Positions 1 through 8,484 of a DNA stretch of 33,248 nt are shown here, piece by piece. The stretch's first letter is position 1. Every line of letters begins with the position of its first letter. Source of the DNA: Collinsella aerofaciens (lineage in GTDB: Bacteria > Actinomycetota > Coriobacteriia > Coriobacteriales > Coriobacteriaceae). The position numbers were made by a program, and so were the translations under genes. Location: contig NZ_SPFY01000026.1 of NCBI RefSeq assembly GCF_005844325.1, positions 1-33,248 on the forward strand, in the 5' to 3' direction. The notes beneath the pieces are model-generated. The model made no database searches. It had not been told where the DNA came from and saw only the letters and a program-made list of their open reading frames with translations.

Positions 1-38
1 CCCTCCCGTCTCCTGCGCCCCTCCCGGAACTGTCCACA

Positions 39-290
39 TCAGTGTAGCCAATCCAGGCCGGTGTGGCCGGCGAGCACGCCCGGCGCGGCCCTCCTCCCGC
101 TGTTCCCGTGGGGCAGGGCCCTGAACCCGTGTGCCCTGACCGTCCTCGCGCGGGAGCGGGTGAGCCCCGTCCTCCTGCAGAACTCCGCGAGGTTGCATGC
201 CTGCGGGTCGAACCCGTCGCCCTCCTCCGCGGCCATCTCCCGGAGCGCCGCGTCTATAATCTCCTGTAGGTCATCGTGTCTCTCGTTCAC
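39..290 (-). pseudogene. IS21-type transposase (IstA) N-terminal remnant
   Basis: An 83-residue reading frame opens with a GTG preceded by a good ribosome site (GGAGG about 9 bases upstream). It reads like the N-terminal DNA-binding part of IS21-family IstA proteins of Coriobacteriia, with a helix-turn-helix-like stretch around residues 32-55 (NLAEFCRRTGLTRSRARTV). It stops after 83 residues, whereas full IstA proteins are about 400-550 residues, and neither other frame of bases 1-40 continues the family pattern. The catalytic DDE domain is therefore absent here. I infer a deletion derivative. Family assignment is from memory of the family pattern. Confidence 0.6.
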
Positions 291-619
291 CTCAATGGTC
301 CTCCTAACGCCGGCGTGTTGGCACCACCAGCGTAGTGGCGGCGGGGAGGCACGGTGGCCATTATTCGGTGACCGGGATTGGTCAAAATAGTTTGACTATT
401 AGCGGCTAAAATCGCCCGGCGCTAACAGAATATTGGAAGAAGCGAGGGATCGCTCGCATCAATCCTGATCTAGAAGAGACAGTGAATACTGACTCATCCA
501 TCCGCAACCGGCGTCATGGCCGTATCGAAATAATCGCCATCCAATCGAAACGAAATTCATATCTCAATGCTAAGTTTGACCACAAAGACTATGAACCAAA
601 CGGAAGTTTAAAGCGAAAG
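291..619. other. Non-coding stretch between IS remnant and HEPN gene
   Basis: No convincing gene. It contains two small palindromes close together, AATAGT-TTG-ACTATT at 386-400 and TTAGC-G-GCTAA at 399-409, in the leader of the istA remnant. They could be element-end or operator sequences. Base composition drops from GC-rich to AT-rich between about 410 and 600, marking the edge of the AT-rich HEPN gene. A short plus-strand frame at 482-673 has no ribosome site or recognisable content. Confidence 0.4.
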
Positions 620-2020
620 CTATACGCGCGAAGAATTGTTATCAATGACCTCTTCGGCAACACATTTAACTAAAGGAATCTCATAGGAAAGTGCGCGATC
701 GTGCTTAAAAGGAATAAACGCACCGAAAGTTTGTTTTTTACTGTGAACAATCGCATTTCTTACTTTATAAATTCGGGAAGCTATTAATCCAGCTACATTA
801 TCGGATTCCCAATCTATAACTGGAGCATCAGATTCAAATTCAACCCCATTGCTCGAATACCACACAGACCAATCGAAACGATAGCGACGTAGGGATTTCA
901 TTAGCCGAGGCACATGGACACACGACTCAACCAAGTATTCAAGCTCACGTTTTTCATTTCCAAAACCAAGTTCGCTCTTATGGGATATTTCTTTTTCTAA
1001 CTTACTAACAATCGAATACAGATGCTGATCGTTGTATGCAAATTCAACCGACTGGAGCTCGTTTCTCAACAATTCGGTCGTCATTTTTCGATAGGCGGAA
1101 TTAAAGTAAAATTCAATCGAATGATAGAAGGACAAAAACTGCAAATATGGGCTTCTCGAAGACACGCCAAGACAAAAATGATTAACAGCGCTGTCGTCAA
1201 ATTTTACATCCGGAACACAATCAATTTCTAACTTCGCAACAGATAGCCTCCCGTAACTTCCTTTTTCTAAAAACTCATCAAGCGATGAAATTAGCCTCAG
1301 TGGCCTATCTAAACAAGAGATGTACTTAAATTGGAAGGAAGTTGCTCGTTCACGAAGTTGTTTCGCTTTTCTAAACCCTTTGGTAGTTATTCGTAAGGAG
1401 AGAATACCTGTGATTTCAACAAAAGCAGATGTCCAATCATCAACATTATGAGATACGGTTCTTCCACCGGTGGTTGAATGCGATCTCAGGCGTCGCAAAA
1501 AAGGATTTCTGCCTCTGAAAGTATTGCCGTCAAAACAACCTTCATTTAATAACATTAATATAATACAAAAAATATATGTAACGCTCGCCGGACCCATTCT
1601 AAATTCAGCATCTGCATTTACCGATTTACATGAAATTTGATCTGTAAAATGAGTTGCATATAATCCGGATATATCGACCATGCACTCATAGTTCTTACCA
1701 TTTGAAAACCATTCCATACCATGAAAATCACCAATGGCCTCAACCGCTTTATCATATTCGTGTTTCAAGTCGTCGTCATTTATAATAATTGTCTTCTCAA
1801 AATCCGAAATCTCGGGGTCAAACTCTTCTTCAATTCGATAACTGAGATTTAAATGACATGTCAAATCATCACTGGCGTTATTTGGAGAGCTCTTGATTCC
1901 CATGATGGAGCAAAATACTTCTTTGAAAGAAACGTAATCGACAATATCCATAAGATACCTCTTAACACTTATATGACACTTGTTCTCAATACTATATCTG
2001 TCAACAATTTTTAATGCCAT
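620..2020 (-). CDS. HEPN-like domain protein, putative defence/RNase effector
   Basis: This 466-residue protein has no signal peptide or clear membrane segment. Its ATG start follows AAGGATTC, a plausible ribosome site. Near the C terminus lies RIYKVRNAIVHSKK with R421-x4-H426, the R-x4-6-H signature of HEPN ribonuclease-like domains. An upstream helix, FLSFYHSIEFYF (about residue 300), also fits the all-helical HEPN fold. The N-terminal about 280 residues match nothing I recognise, an architecture reminiscent of single-gene abortive-infection proteins such as ApeA. The gene is clearly more AT-rich than its surroundings and sits between two IS21 remnants, which suggests horizontal acquisition. 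No antitoxin or nucleotidyltransferase partner is adjacent. The RNase or defence role is inferred from one motif and context. A truncated upstream ORF (2001-2252) overlaps its start but lacks recognisable features. Confidence 0.75.
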   Translation of the reverse strand: MALKIVDRYSIENKCHISVKRYLMDIVDYVSFKEVFCSIMGIKSSPNNASDDLTCHLNLSYRIEEEFDPEISDFEKTIIINDDDLKHEYDKAVEAIGDFHGMEWFSNGKNYECMVDISGLYATHFTDQISCKSVNADAEFRMGPASVTYIFCIILMLLNEGCFDGNTFRGRNPFLRRLRSHSTTGGRTVSHNVDDWTSAFVEITGILSLRITTKGFRKAKQLRERATSFQFKYISCLDRPLRLISSLDEFLEKGSYGRLSVAKLEIDCVPDVKFDDSAVNHFCLGVSSRSPYLQFLSFYHSIEFYFNSAYRKMTTELLRNELQSVEFAYNDQHLYSIVSKLEKEISHKSELGFGNEKRELEYLVESCVHVPRLMKSLRRYRFDWSVWYSSNGVEFESDAPVIDWESDNVAGLIASRIYKVRNAIVHSKKQTFGAFIPFKHDRALSYEIPLVKCVAEEVIDNNSSRV

Positions 2021-2534
2021 GAATCCTTCTTTTTTGTTTGAGGGAGGAGGTGGTCAATTTGGAGATATTCATTTCCAAACTAATGTACCATCGCGTGGAG
2101 TCGACAGCATTTCCACCAAAGGCGTGATGGGTTTCGTTTGCCGCGAAAATAAGTAAACAGGCGCTCTTAGGAGCGTGGCCCCTACTTCCTCTCAAGGAGA
2201 AAACATAATAATTGGGACGATTCACAGTCGACAGGCAACTAAGCCGTATCACAATTTGGGGGCACGCATAGGAGTCACCGATATTCTCAAACTAAATATT
2301 GCATCGATACCTAAGCAGATGAAGTAAATGATCGACTATCGAAAGCAATATACTCCTAGAGTCGGAGCTATGCCCAAATACTTGGCTGGACAAGGCGAAA
2401 TACCGGTATCAACGGAACTCAAGTTGAGTATTTGCTCGCTTGAGCACTGCTGAATATCGCGAAACAGCACCGCCGATATCGCGCCTGGGCACCGGGGCCG
2501 ACACTGGCCCCGGTGCCTTTTTATCGCTACCGGT
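2021..2534. other. Non-coding region upstream of the HEPN gene
   Basis: This probably contains the promoter of the HEPN gene and the end of an IS21 copy. An 83-residue minus-strand frame (2001-2252) overlaps the HEPN start by 20 bases but has no family resemblance, so I do not call it. A short GC hairpin lies near 2160-2185. A strong plus-strand terminator at 2488-2522 is listed separately. No RNA gene was recognised. Confidence 0.35.
2488..2522 (+). terminator. Strong intrinsic terminator facing into the istB remnant
   Basis: A perfect 12-bp stem, GGCACCGGGGCC / GGCCCCGGTGCC, with a 6-base loop is followed by TTTTTA on the plus strand. It lies just past the stop codon of the istB remnant and points into it, so it would block antisense transcription entering the element from outside. 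No plus-strand gene that it could serve lies upstream. Confidence 0.8.
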
Positions 2535-2850
2535 CTATCCGCGGCGCTGCCGCATGTTGGCCTCGCCCATGTCGAACCAGACCGCGCTGTGCACGATCCT
2601 GTCCACAATCGCGTCCGCGTGTACCCCGCCGCCGAGCCTCGGGTGCCAGTCCTTCTTCTTGAACTGGGTGCAGAAGACGGTCGAGGCCGTGCCGCACCTC
2701 AGCTCAATCAGCTCCAGCAGCATCGACCTGAACTCAGTGTCCGGCTTGTCCAGAAGCCACTCGTCGACCACGAGCAGGCCGAACGCGCCGTACTTGCGGA
2801 CGTGCTTGCGCTCGACACCCGGTCGGATTAGCCTTCCCCACTGGCGCCTC
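2535..2850 (-). pseudogene. IS21-type IstB ATPase, C-terminal remnant
   Basis: The frame reads GVERKHVRKYGAFGLLVVDE, then WLLDKPDTEF, and later STVFCTQFKKKDWHPRLGGG and HADAIVDRIVHSAVW. This matches the C-terminal half of IS21-family IstB helper ATPases: Walker B-like LLVVDEW, sensor region FCTQF, and the HADAI-DRI-H motif. The N-terminal half with Walker A is missing. Just upstream (about 2855-2875) the frame becomes unrelated sequence, so the element is cut there. Together with the istA 5' remnant at 39-290 in the same orientation, it implies two separate IS21 copies or one rearranged copy around the HEPN gene. Confidence 0.75.
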
Positions 2851-2861
2851 AGTATCCGTTG

Positions 2862-3439
2862 AATCGATCCAAACCACCATACTGGTCATGGACGTGTCCG
2901 TATCGGGCATACGCGTCTCGACCGCAGCGTTTTGCCCCACAAGCGCTACCACCGGGGTTCCTTCGGCGCCAATAGTCTCGCCCACATAGCCGATCAGCTC
3001 CAAATGATCAGCATCGAGCAAAGCCCGGCCAGCACCCGAGACGACCGGCCATGACGGTAGCGATGTCCATAAACAGGCTTTCCGCGCGAGCGACATAAGA
3101 AGGCCCGCCCTGCAAAACGTATAGATAGGCCATAGCAACAAGCAAAATATAACGACGACGATGGTTTAACAAGACAACAGATATGACCGTTCCGATCCTC
3201 AATACGAACCAATAAGCCACATGGGAGAATGCGAAATTCACTGTTGACAAGTCTACATACCAGCTAATATAGCAAATAAGAACGCAAATTTTAATAAAAT
3301 CCACTAGCAGCCCGTCGATGGGAATCCAAAAGAGCGGCACATAACGCAGGAATCCAAAGACAGAGACAAGAAAAACTATTAGATACAGATGTAGCTTCTG
3401 GTCCAACGCATGCAAAGCCGGAAGTATAAAGGGCAGCAA
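2862..3439 (-). pseudogene. Decayed membrane-protein gene, frameshifted and cut by the IS
   Basis: The frame from 3439 gives 143 residues with several hydrophobic segments (LYLIVFLVSVFGFL, LVDFIKICVLICYI, VLRIGTVISVVLL, YILLVAMAYLYVL), so a multi-pass membrane protein. Around 3040-3060 this frame ends while a neighbouring minus-strand frame carries protein-like sequence (GRALLDADHLELIGYVGE through MVVWIDSTDTE) up to the istB junction at about 2860. I read this as one gene with a frameshift, truncated at its 3' end by the insertion. The start is uncertain: the frame is open upstream to about 3480 and TTG 3439 lacks a clear ribosome site. Function is not recognised. A surface-polysaccharide role is possible from the neighbours but unproven. 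Confidence 0.4.
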
Positions 3440-3468
3440 AAATACAAGCCTTCGATTGAAGCTATCTG

Positions 3469-3600
3469 TTAAACAGCCTTGTTTATGGAGTATTCGACTT
3501 TCCCCGCAACAAACCAGATTGTTATGGCAGCAAAGCAGCCGACCGTAGTTCTTCCAATTGGATAGAAAAAGATATTGTAGAAAAAACTAATAATACCTCG
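3469..3600 (-). pseudogene. C-terminal fragment of another membrane protein
   Basis: An open frame without a usable start codon encodes about 40 residues, including IFFYPIGRTTVGCFAAITIW, and ends in NKAV and a stop at 3469. It looks like the last transmembrane helix and tail of a larger integral membrane protein. It begins immediately after the stop of the ATPase gene, so its 5' part has been lost. Function unknown. Confidence 0.35.
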
Positions 3601-3602
3601 AC

Positions 3603-4706
3603 CTAGAACCGTTCGAGAATTTCCTCGGCATTATCTCGCAGATAAATATCTAGATCCGGCACGGCAAACTGCACGTAGCCCCTCTGTGGTGCCTGAATAA
3701 CCTCTCTTTGTAGCAATTTGGCCCTAATAGAGCTGATCTCATTGGTCTTTTTACCCATGCGCCTAGCAATCTCGGCTGATTTGGACTGTTGTTTATCCTC
3801 GCACATGGCCAAAAGGTATTTGATATCGTTGAGCCCCAGTCCAGAAATCGCGGGCTCGTGAACAACATCGTGAAAACGAGCCTCTGCCAGCGCAATGCCT
3901 TCAGTGACGTCGCGCTCGCTCACAATGGCACTTTTGGCACGATGCAAGTTGGCGCGCTGCCAAATGGAATAACCGACCAGTTGCACCAGATAGGCATAGC
4001 CCTTAGTGGCCTTAGCGGCTCTCGACAGGAGATTGTCCTCTATGGTCAAGCCAGTCGCGACAAAGCTATCGCCCATAGAGAGCGCTACCTCCACCTGGTT
4101 GATAGGCGCCAGATCTTCGGGGAGGGCACGACGCAAGAACGTAAGCGCCTTGCCGTTAATAAGATCCATAACACCGGCGGGTAAACCGGCAAAGGCAAGT
4201 GCGATATCTACTCTTTCCCCTATCAAAAGCTGAACCGTAGACGCAATGGCACGCATATCGTCAATCGGAGCGTCCTGAACTTCATCGATGGCAATAAAAA
4301 GACCCTTGGCTGACCTCGCTGCCGAGCTTAGCAACTTTCTAAGACTCGACTCTTTGGGTGCAACATCGACTTTCGCGGAAACAAAGCCGGCGTTTACGCC
4401 GACCGAAGCATTAGTCGCAAGGGAAGAATCAGCAACCTGATCCCTCAGGTCCAGCAATAGGTTAGGGCCAGCAGAAACAATAGCGGTCTTCCATCCAAGC
4501 TCTCGCGCACGATCCCTAAGATCGCAGAGCAAAACAGTTTTTCCGGAGCCCCTCGGTCCAGCGATGCGCATGAGCCTCGCAGGTGCGCCAATTCCCGCAT
4601 TCAAACTCTCGGTAAACTCAAGGGCAATATCATCACGACCAATTATGCGCGGAGGCTCAGCGCCGGCAGTAGGACGAAACGGGTTATGGAATACAGTGGC
4701 GCTCAC
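3603..4706 (-). CDS. AAA/STAND-like ATPase with winged-helix C terminus
   Basis: A 367-residue P-loop ATPase. Walker A GPRGSGKT is at about residues 50-57 and Walker B LFIAIDEVQD has D141/E142. An N-terminal IIGRDDI box at about 21-27 is typical of archaeal-type or STAND AAA ATPases. The C-terminal 100 residues (from GLNDIKYLLAMCED, through EIARRMGKKTNEISSIRAKL, to YVQFAVPDLDIYL) look like a winged helix-turn-helix. I prefer the GTG at 4706, which has AGAGG six bases upstream, over an in-frame TTG at 4721 with no ribosome site. It probably binds nucleic acid or acts as a signalling switch. No partner gene survives downstream, where only membrane-protein debris remains. The specific role is unknown. 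Confidence 0.85.
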   Translation of the reverse strand: MSATVFHNPFRPTAGAEPPRIIGRDDIALEFTESLNAGIGAPARLMRIAGPRGSGKTVLLCDLRDRARELGWKTAIVSAGPNLLLDLRDQVADSSLATNASVGVNAGFVSAKVDVAPKESSLRKLLSSAARSAKGLFIAIDEVQDAPIDDMRAIASTVQLLIGERVDIALAFAGLPAGVMDLINGKALTFLRRALPEDLAPINQVEVALSMGDSFVATGLTIEDNLLSRAAKATKGYAYLVQLVGYSIWQRANLHRAKSAIVSERDVTEGIALAEARFHDVVHEPAISGLGLNDIKYLLAMCEDKQQSKSAEIARRMGKKTNEISSIRAKLLQREVIQAPQRGYVQFAVPDLDIYLRDNAEEILERF

Positions 4707-4917
4707 TTGTTTGCCTCTCAAGACAATCGATTATTGGTCAATCTTAGCTTTAAAAGTTTATCGTAGACTATATCGAATTATATCCAGTTGTATAAGTCTG
4801 TATAAACGTATCGCGGAAGTATCGAGCTATCGTGATGCATTGCAGCAAATCGCCTAGACGCTGCTTTCTTCTCAGCTCATATCGAAAGTAAGTTGAGGAC
4901 TTCCTAAAACCCATTTT

Positions 4918-7404
4918 CTAAAGCGAGAAATACTCGCTCTCAGCGGATAAGTTCGACCCCAACCATGGATCGCCCGTCAGGAAGAACTCAGGCCAGCGCT
5001 GCATGAACAGTGCTTGCTCGCGTTTCCAGCGGCGCATCTTTTCCTCGTTGGCCTCTTCCCTGCCGCGCGAGGTGAACTCGTAGTGATACAGCTCGGCATA
5101 GGGCGTAAAGATGGTGCGATAGCCCGCCTCCCACACGCGCAAACAAAAATCTGCATCGTTAAAGCCGACGGCGAATTCCTCGTTGTAGCCTCCGACTTGC
5201 TCAAACACGTCGCGACGGACCATCTGGCAGGCGCCCGTTACGGCGCTAAAGTTGCCCGGACGCACAGCACGGGCAAGGTAGCCCTCACGTTTTGCCGAGA
5301 AATCCTGGTTGGCATGGGCAAGCGCGCCGCGCACGCCAACCAAAATGCCGGCATGCTGCACCAGATGATCGGCAAAATAGAGCTTGGCGCCCACAACGCC
5401 CGCGTCGGGACGCTGAAGATAGCCCATCATCTCCTCGATAAAGTCGGATGAGATGACTTCAGTGTCATTATTGAGAAGCAGCAGGTAATCGCCCTTGGCA
5501 TGCTCAACGCCAAAGTTAATGATCTGGGAGTAATTAAACTCGCCCGGCCACCACTCAACGCGTGCTGCACCCTTGCCACCAGACGCAGCGGCTACGCGCT
5601 CCGGCAGGGTTTCGTAATACGCAAAGGTCTCCTGGTCTTCGCTGTTGTTTTCCACCAAGACGATCTCGTAGTTGGCGTACGTGGCCTTCTGGGCGATCGA
5701 CATCACGCAGGCATCGAGCGTCTCGACGTGGTCCTTGGTGGGAATCACAATGCTCACCAGCGGCGCAGACTCCAGCAGCGCATAGCGCATGCGGTAGACA
5801 AACGGCGTCTCGGACTCCTCGACCGTTCCGCGAATGCCCAGCGAGTCAAAGTGACGCTGCAGAGCCAGGCGTCCGGCCTCGATAGCATATGGCTTGCTAT
5901 CGGCAGAACAGTCGGCGGTAGAGCCAGGGAGCACGCGCCAGTGATACAGCACGTGCGCAACGTGCTCAAAGCGCGCGCCCGCCGCGAGGCAGCGGAGCGT
6001 CAGGCCGTAATCCTGGGCACCCGCAACGTCTTCTGGCGACACGCCAATGCGATCGATGAGCGCCTTCTCCACCATTAGAAAATGAGTAACGCAGTTATGG
6101 CTATAGAGCAGGTCGACGTTGAGCTGCGTCTTAAAGACCGGCTGGCCCCACTCCCCCGTTTTCTGGAACATGTCCTCGTCGCAGAACAGGACCTGGGGGC
6201 GCTCGCCCTCGGCCGCCTTATTCAGCGCGGAAACATACTGGAATAACGCGTCCGGTTCCAGGATGTCATCGTGGTCCAAGAACGCGATGTAGTCTCCAGT
6301 CGCTTGCTGAATACCCGCGTTGGTGTTGACCACAATGCCGCCGTTACCAGGCAGCTCAACACGACGGACGCGCTCCTCGTTGACGCCCGCCGCAAGATTG
6401 GCAACCGCATCCCATTCGGGCGAGGCGTCCATAAGCAGCAATTCCCAGTTGTCATAGCTTTGGGCGAGCACCGAGTCCAGCAGCTCGCGCAGGTAGACCC
6501 GATCGGTCTTGTAGCACGGCACCACAATGCTCACGAGCGGTCTATAGGCAAAGGCCGCCGAAGCGACACGCTGGCACGCTAAATCGCCCGGCTTTGCGCG
6601 ATGTCGCTCAAACCAACGTCGATAAGCTGCGTCGTCTGCACGCGCGTCCTTCATGCGGTTCCAACTGTCATCGACCATGCCGTTGTACAGGCGACCATCC
6701 ATGGCGCAAAACCCGCTCTGGATCTGCTCTGTGGGGTCGCTCACAATCGCGACAAAATCTCGTATATCCTGAGGCATCTCAACACTCAGATACGTTTTAT
6801 TGACGCGGCATCCGTTCTGCTGCGGCACATCGACCTGCGATTCAAACACATGCACGGTGACATCGATGGCATTCATATGCGCATCGAAGATCTGGAGCTC
6901 AGGCGCGCACTGGAGGTCTCCCGCCCAAGTAACCTCATAGCGCCACACCGCGCCGGCGTCTGCCGGCAAATAGCGAGTGGCATCGATCTCGTAGAAACCG
7001 CAGTGTTCGCCACGCTGAGCATCGCGGATAAGCGCGCACAGCGCAGGCTTTGCTTTGTAGTTAACCTTGGATTCCAGCTTGGCCACGCGGCTATCGAGGC
7101 GAATGGAGCCCAACCTTTGGCCACCGGATGCAAAAACGACATCCATCGACGAGCCATCCAAAAACGGAAGCACCAAGACGGCGAGCTCGCGCTCGTAATC
7201 GGAAACGGAAGGACAAAGCGCCAGCACACGGCCATGATCGACCGGGAGCACCAGCGACGGCACACAAGAACCGCTCGTCGTCGCATGGGCAAACGCCTGA
7301 GAGCCCTCCCGCTCAATAAGCGCGGCGACATCCTGACCGGCAAAACGAAGCAGCACAAACAGACGGCCCTGACTGCGGCAAAGCGCCAAACGCTTGATAC
7401 TCAT
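4918..7404 (-). CDS. Two-domain family 2 glycosyltransferase
   Basis: This 828-residue protein has an N-terminal about 280-residue region of unknown fold and two GT-A (GT2) domains. The first starts near residue 288 (PLVSIVVPCYKTDRVYLREL) with metal-binding DHDD in YIAFLDHDDILEPDAL. The second starts near residue 548 (PLVSIVIPTKDHVETLDACV) with NNDTEVI and the acceptor-region pattern GGYNEEFAVGFNDADFCLRV, as in rhamnosyltransferase-like enzymes of O-antigen or wall-polysaccharide synthesis. No signal or membrane segments, so it is presumably cytoplasmic or membrane-peripheral. Its ATG abuts the stop of the preceding gene (TAGATG), suggesting translational coupling. It is the last gene of a five-gene glycosyltransferase operon. 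Sugar specificity cannot be read from the sequence. Confidence 0.93.
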   Translation of the reverse strand: MSIKRLALCRSQGRLFVLLRFAGQDVAALIEREGSQAFAHATTSGSCVPSLVLPVDHGRVLALCPSVSDYERELAVLVLPFLDGSSMDVVFASGGQRLGSIRLDSRVAKLESKVNYKAKPALCALIRDAQRGEHCGFYEIDATRYLPADAGAVWRYEVTWAGDLQCAPELQIFDAHMNAIDVTVHVFESQVDVPQQNGCRVNKTYLSVEMPQDIRDFVAIVSDPTEQIQSGFCAMDGRLYNGMVDDSWNRMKDARADDAAYRRWFERHRAKPGDLACQRVASAAFAYRPLVSIVVPCYKTDRVYLRELLDSVLAQSYDNWELLLMDASPEWDAVANLAAGVNEERVRRVELPGNGGIVVNTNAGIQQATGDYIAFLDHDDILEPDALFQYVSALNKAAEGERPQVLFCDEDMFQKTGEWGQPVFKTQLNVDLLYSHNCVTHFLMVEKALIDRIGVSPEDVAGAQDYGLTLRCLAAGARFEHVAHVLYHWRVLPGSTADCSADSKPYAIEAGRLALQRHFDSLGIRGTVEESETPFVYRMRYALLESAPLVSIVIPTKDHVETLDACVMSIAQKATYANYEIVLVENNSEDQETFAYYETLPERVAAASGGKGAARVEWWPGEFNYSQIINFGVEHAKGDYLLLLNNDTEVISSDFIEEMMGYLQRPDAGVVGAKLYFADHLVQHAGILVGVRGALAHANQDFSAKREGYLARAVRPGNFSAVTGACQMVRRDVFEQVGGYNEEFAVGFNDADFCLRVWEAGYRTIFTPYAELYHYEFTSRGREEANEEKMRRWKREQALFMQRWPEFFLTGDPWLGSNLSAESEYFSL

Positions 7405-8472
7405 CTACACTTCTCGCTTTCCCAGGGCGTTCGCTGCCATGCGTTTGCAGGCACCCAGGCGCCCAAACCTCAAGACGTCGTAATCGAACATGAGCTTTTT
7501 GCACTCACGGGCATTGGGGGCCTTGCTGATAAGCGCCGCACGCACCATAGCAGCAACAGAAGGAGCGCATTGTGCGAGCGCAGCATCGCTGCCCACGGCA
7601 GAACCGGCAAGCGCCGTGGCAACGGCAGCAAACACCTTGCCGCAGTCCGAACCCAGCAACCTGAGCGCATCGTACAGCACCAGATCGCATAGGAAGTACG
7701 CCAGGTCATCGGCATGCTGGACATCGAGACCGTCGCGCTGCCAGTCAGCCAGCACCGCGGAGTAAATCTTCACGTGCTCCAGCAGGCGCGTCTCGTCGTC
7801 ATAGCGCATGGTGTCCATGAGCGAGCCTTTGCGCGCCACGCGGTAGTCATACAGCTTGTTCGAGATAAGCGCGGTCTTGTGCGAACGACCGTACACAGCA
7901 AAATCGAAGACCTGGTCCTCGCCATACTTAACGGTTTCGTCAAACACGATCCCGTTGCCCAGCAAAAACTCACGTTTGCAGGCGGTGCGCCATGCAAAGG
8001 GGCGAGATGCTTCCTTAAACAGCAGGTCAGAGCTATAGCCTTCAAACGACACATCGCGCGGGCTCAGCACATAGTTAAGCCACGGATACCCCGCCTCCAG
8101 CGGATACGGATTCGCGCCAAAGGTCAAAACGTCGCAGTCCTCGCGCTCAAAGGCATCTACGATCACACGGCACGCATCGGGCGTAAATCGGTCGTCGGAA
8201 TCCAAGAACGCGACGATAGGCGCCGTGGACGCAGCGATACCCGCATTGCGCGCGCTCGACAGGCCGCCGTTCTCCTTATCGACCAGCGTAAAGCGCGCGT
8301 CCTTTTCGCAATAGGTAGCCGCAATATCGCGCGAACCGTCCGGCGAGCCATCGTTGACCAGCACGCCTTCCCAATCGGGCATGTCCTGTGCAAGCAGGGA
8401 GTCCAGGCACCAGGCCAGGCACTCCTCCACGTTATAGATGGGAACGACAACGGAAATCTTGGGGGTAGCCAT
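7405..8472 (-). CDS. Family 2 glycosyltransferase (type B' of the cluster)
   Basis: A 355-residue enzyme with a canonical GT2 N terminus: ISVVVPIYNVEECLAWCLDS, VLVNDGSPDGS, GGLSSARNAG, and metal-binding DSDD in VAFLDSDDRF. The middle region (FAWRTACKREFLLGNGIVFD, then KYGEDQVFDFAVY) resembles EpsJ/WcaA-like exopolysaccharide transferases. The ATG at 8472 has GGAG nine bases upstream and is preferred over GTG 8478. It is 12 bases from the upstream gene and directly abuts the downstream one. Its second half matches the gene at 9678-10718 in pattern (RELL-GI-F, GED-VF-FA-Y), suggesting paralogy. Confidence 0.92.
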   Translation of the reverse strand: MATPKISVVVPIYNVEECLAWCLDSLLAQDMPDWEGVLVNDGSPDGSRDIAATYCEKDARFTLVDKENGGLSSARNAGIAASTAPIVAFLDSDDRFTPDACRVIVDAFEREDCDVLTFGANPYPLEAGYPWLNYVLSPRDVSFEGYSSDLLFKEASRPFAWRTACKREFLLGNGIVFDETVKYGEDQVFDFAVYGRSHKTALISNKLYDYRVARKGSLMDTMRYDDETRLLEHVKIYSAVLADWQRDGLDVQHADDLAYFLCDLVLYDALRLLGSDCGKVFAAVATALAGSAVGSDAALAQCAPSVAAMVRAALISKAPNARECKKLMFDYDVLRFGRLGACKRMAANALGKREV

Positions 8473-8484
8473 AGTCACTCGCTC

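Noticed and set aside
61-390. Plus-strand frames of 68-109 residues over the istA remnant
   Set aside because: They are antisense to a recognisable IstA frame, and have no ribosome site or family pattern.
2001-2252. 83-residue minus-strand frame overlapping the HEPN gene start
   Set aside because: No ribosome site, unusual composition and no recognisable motif. It could be a leader peptide but nothing supports it.
6601-7692. Long plus-strand frame (363 residues) opposite the two-domain glycosyltransferase
   Set aside because: Antisense shadow. The minus-strand frames have intact GT2 motifs and coupled starts and stops.
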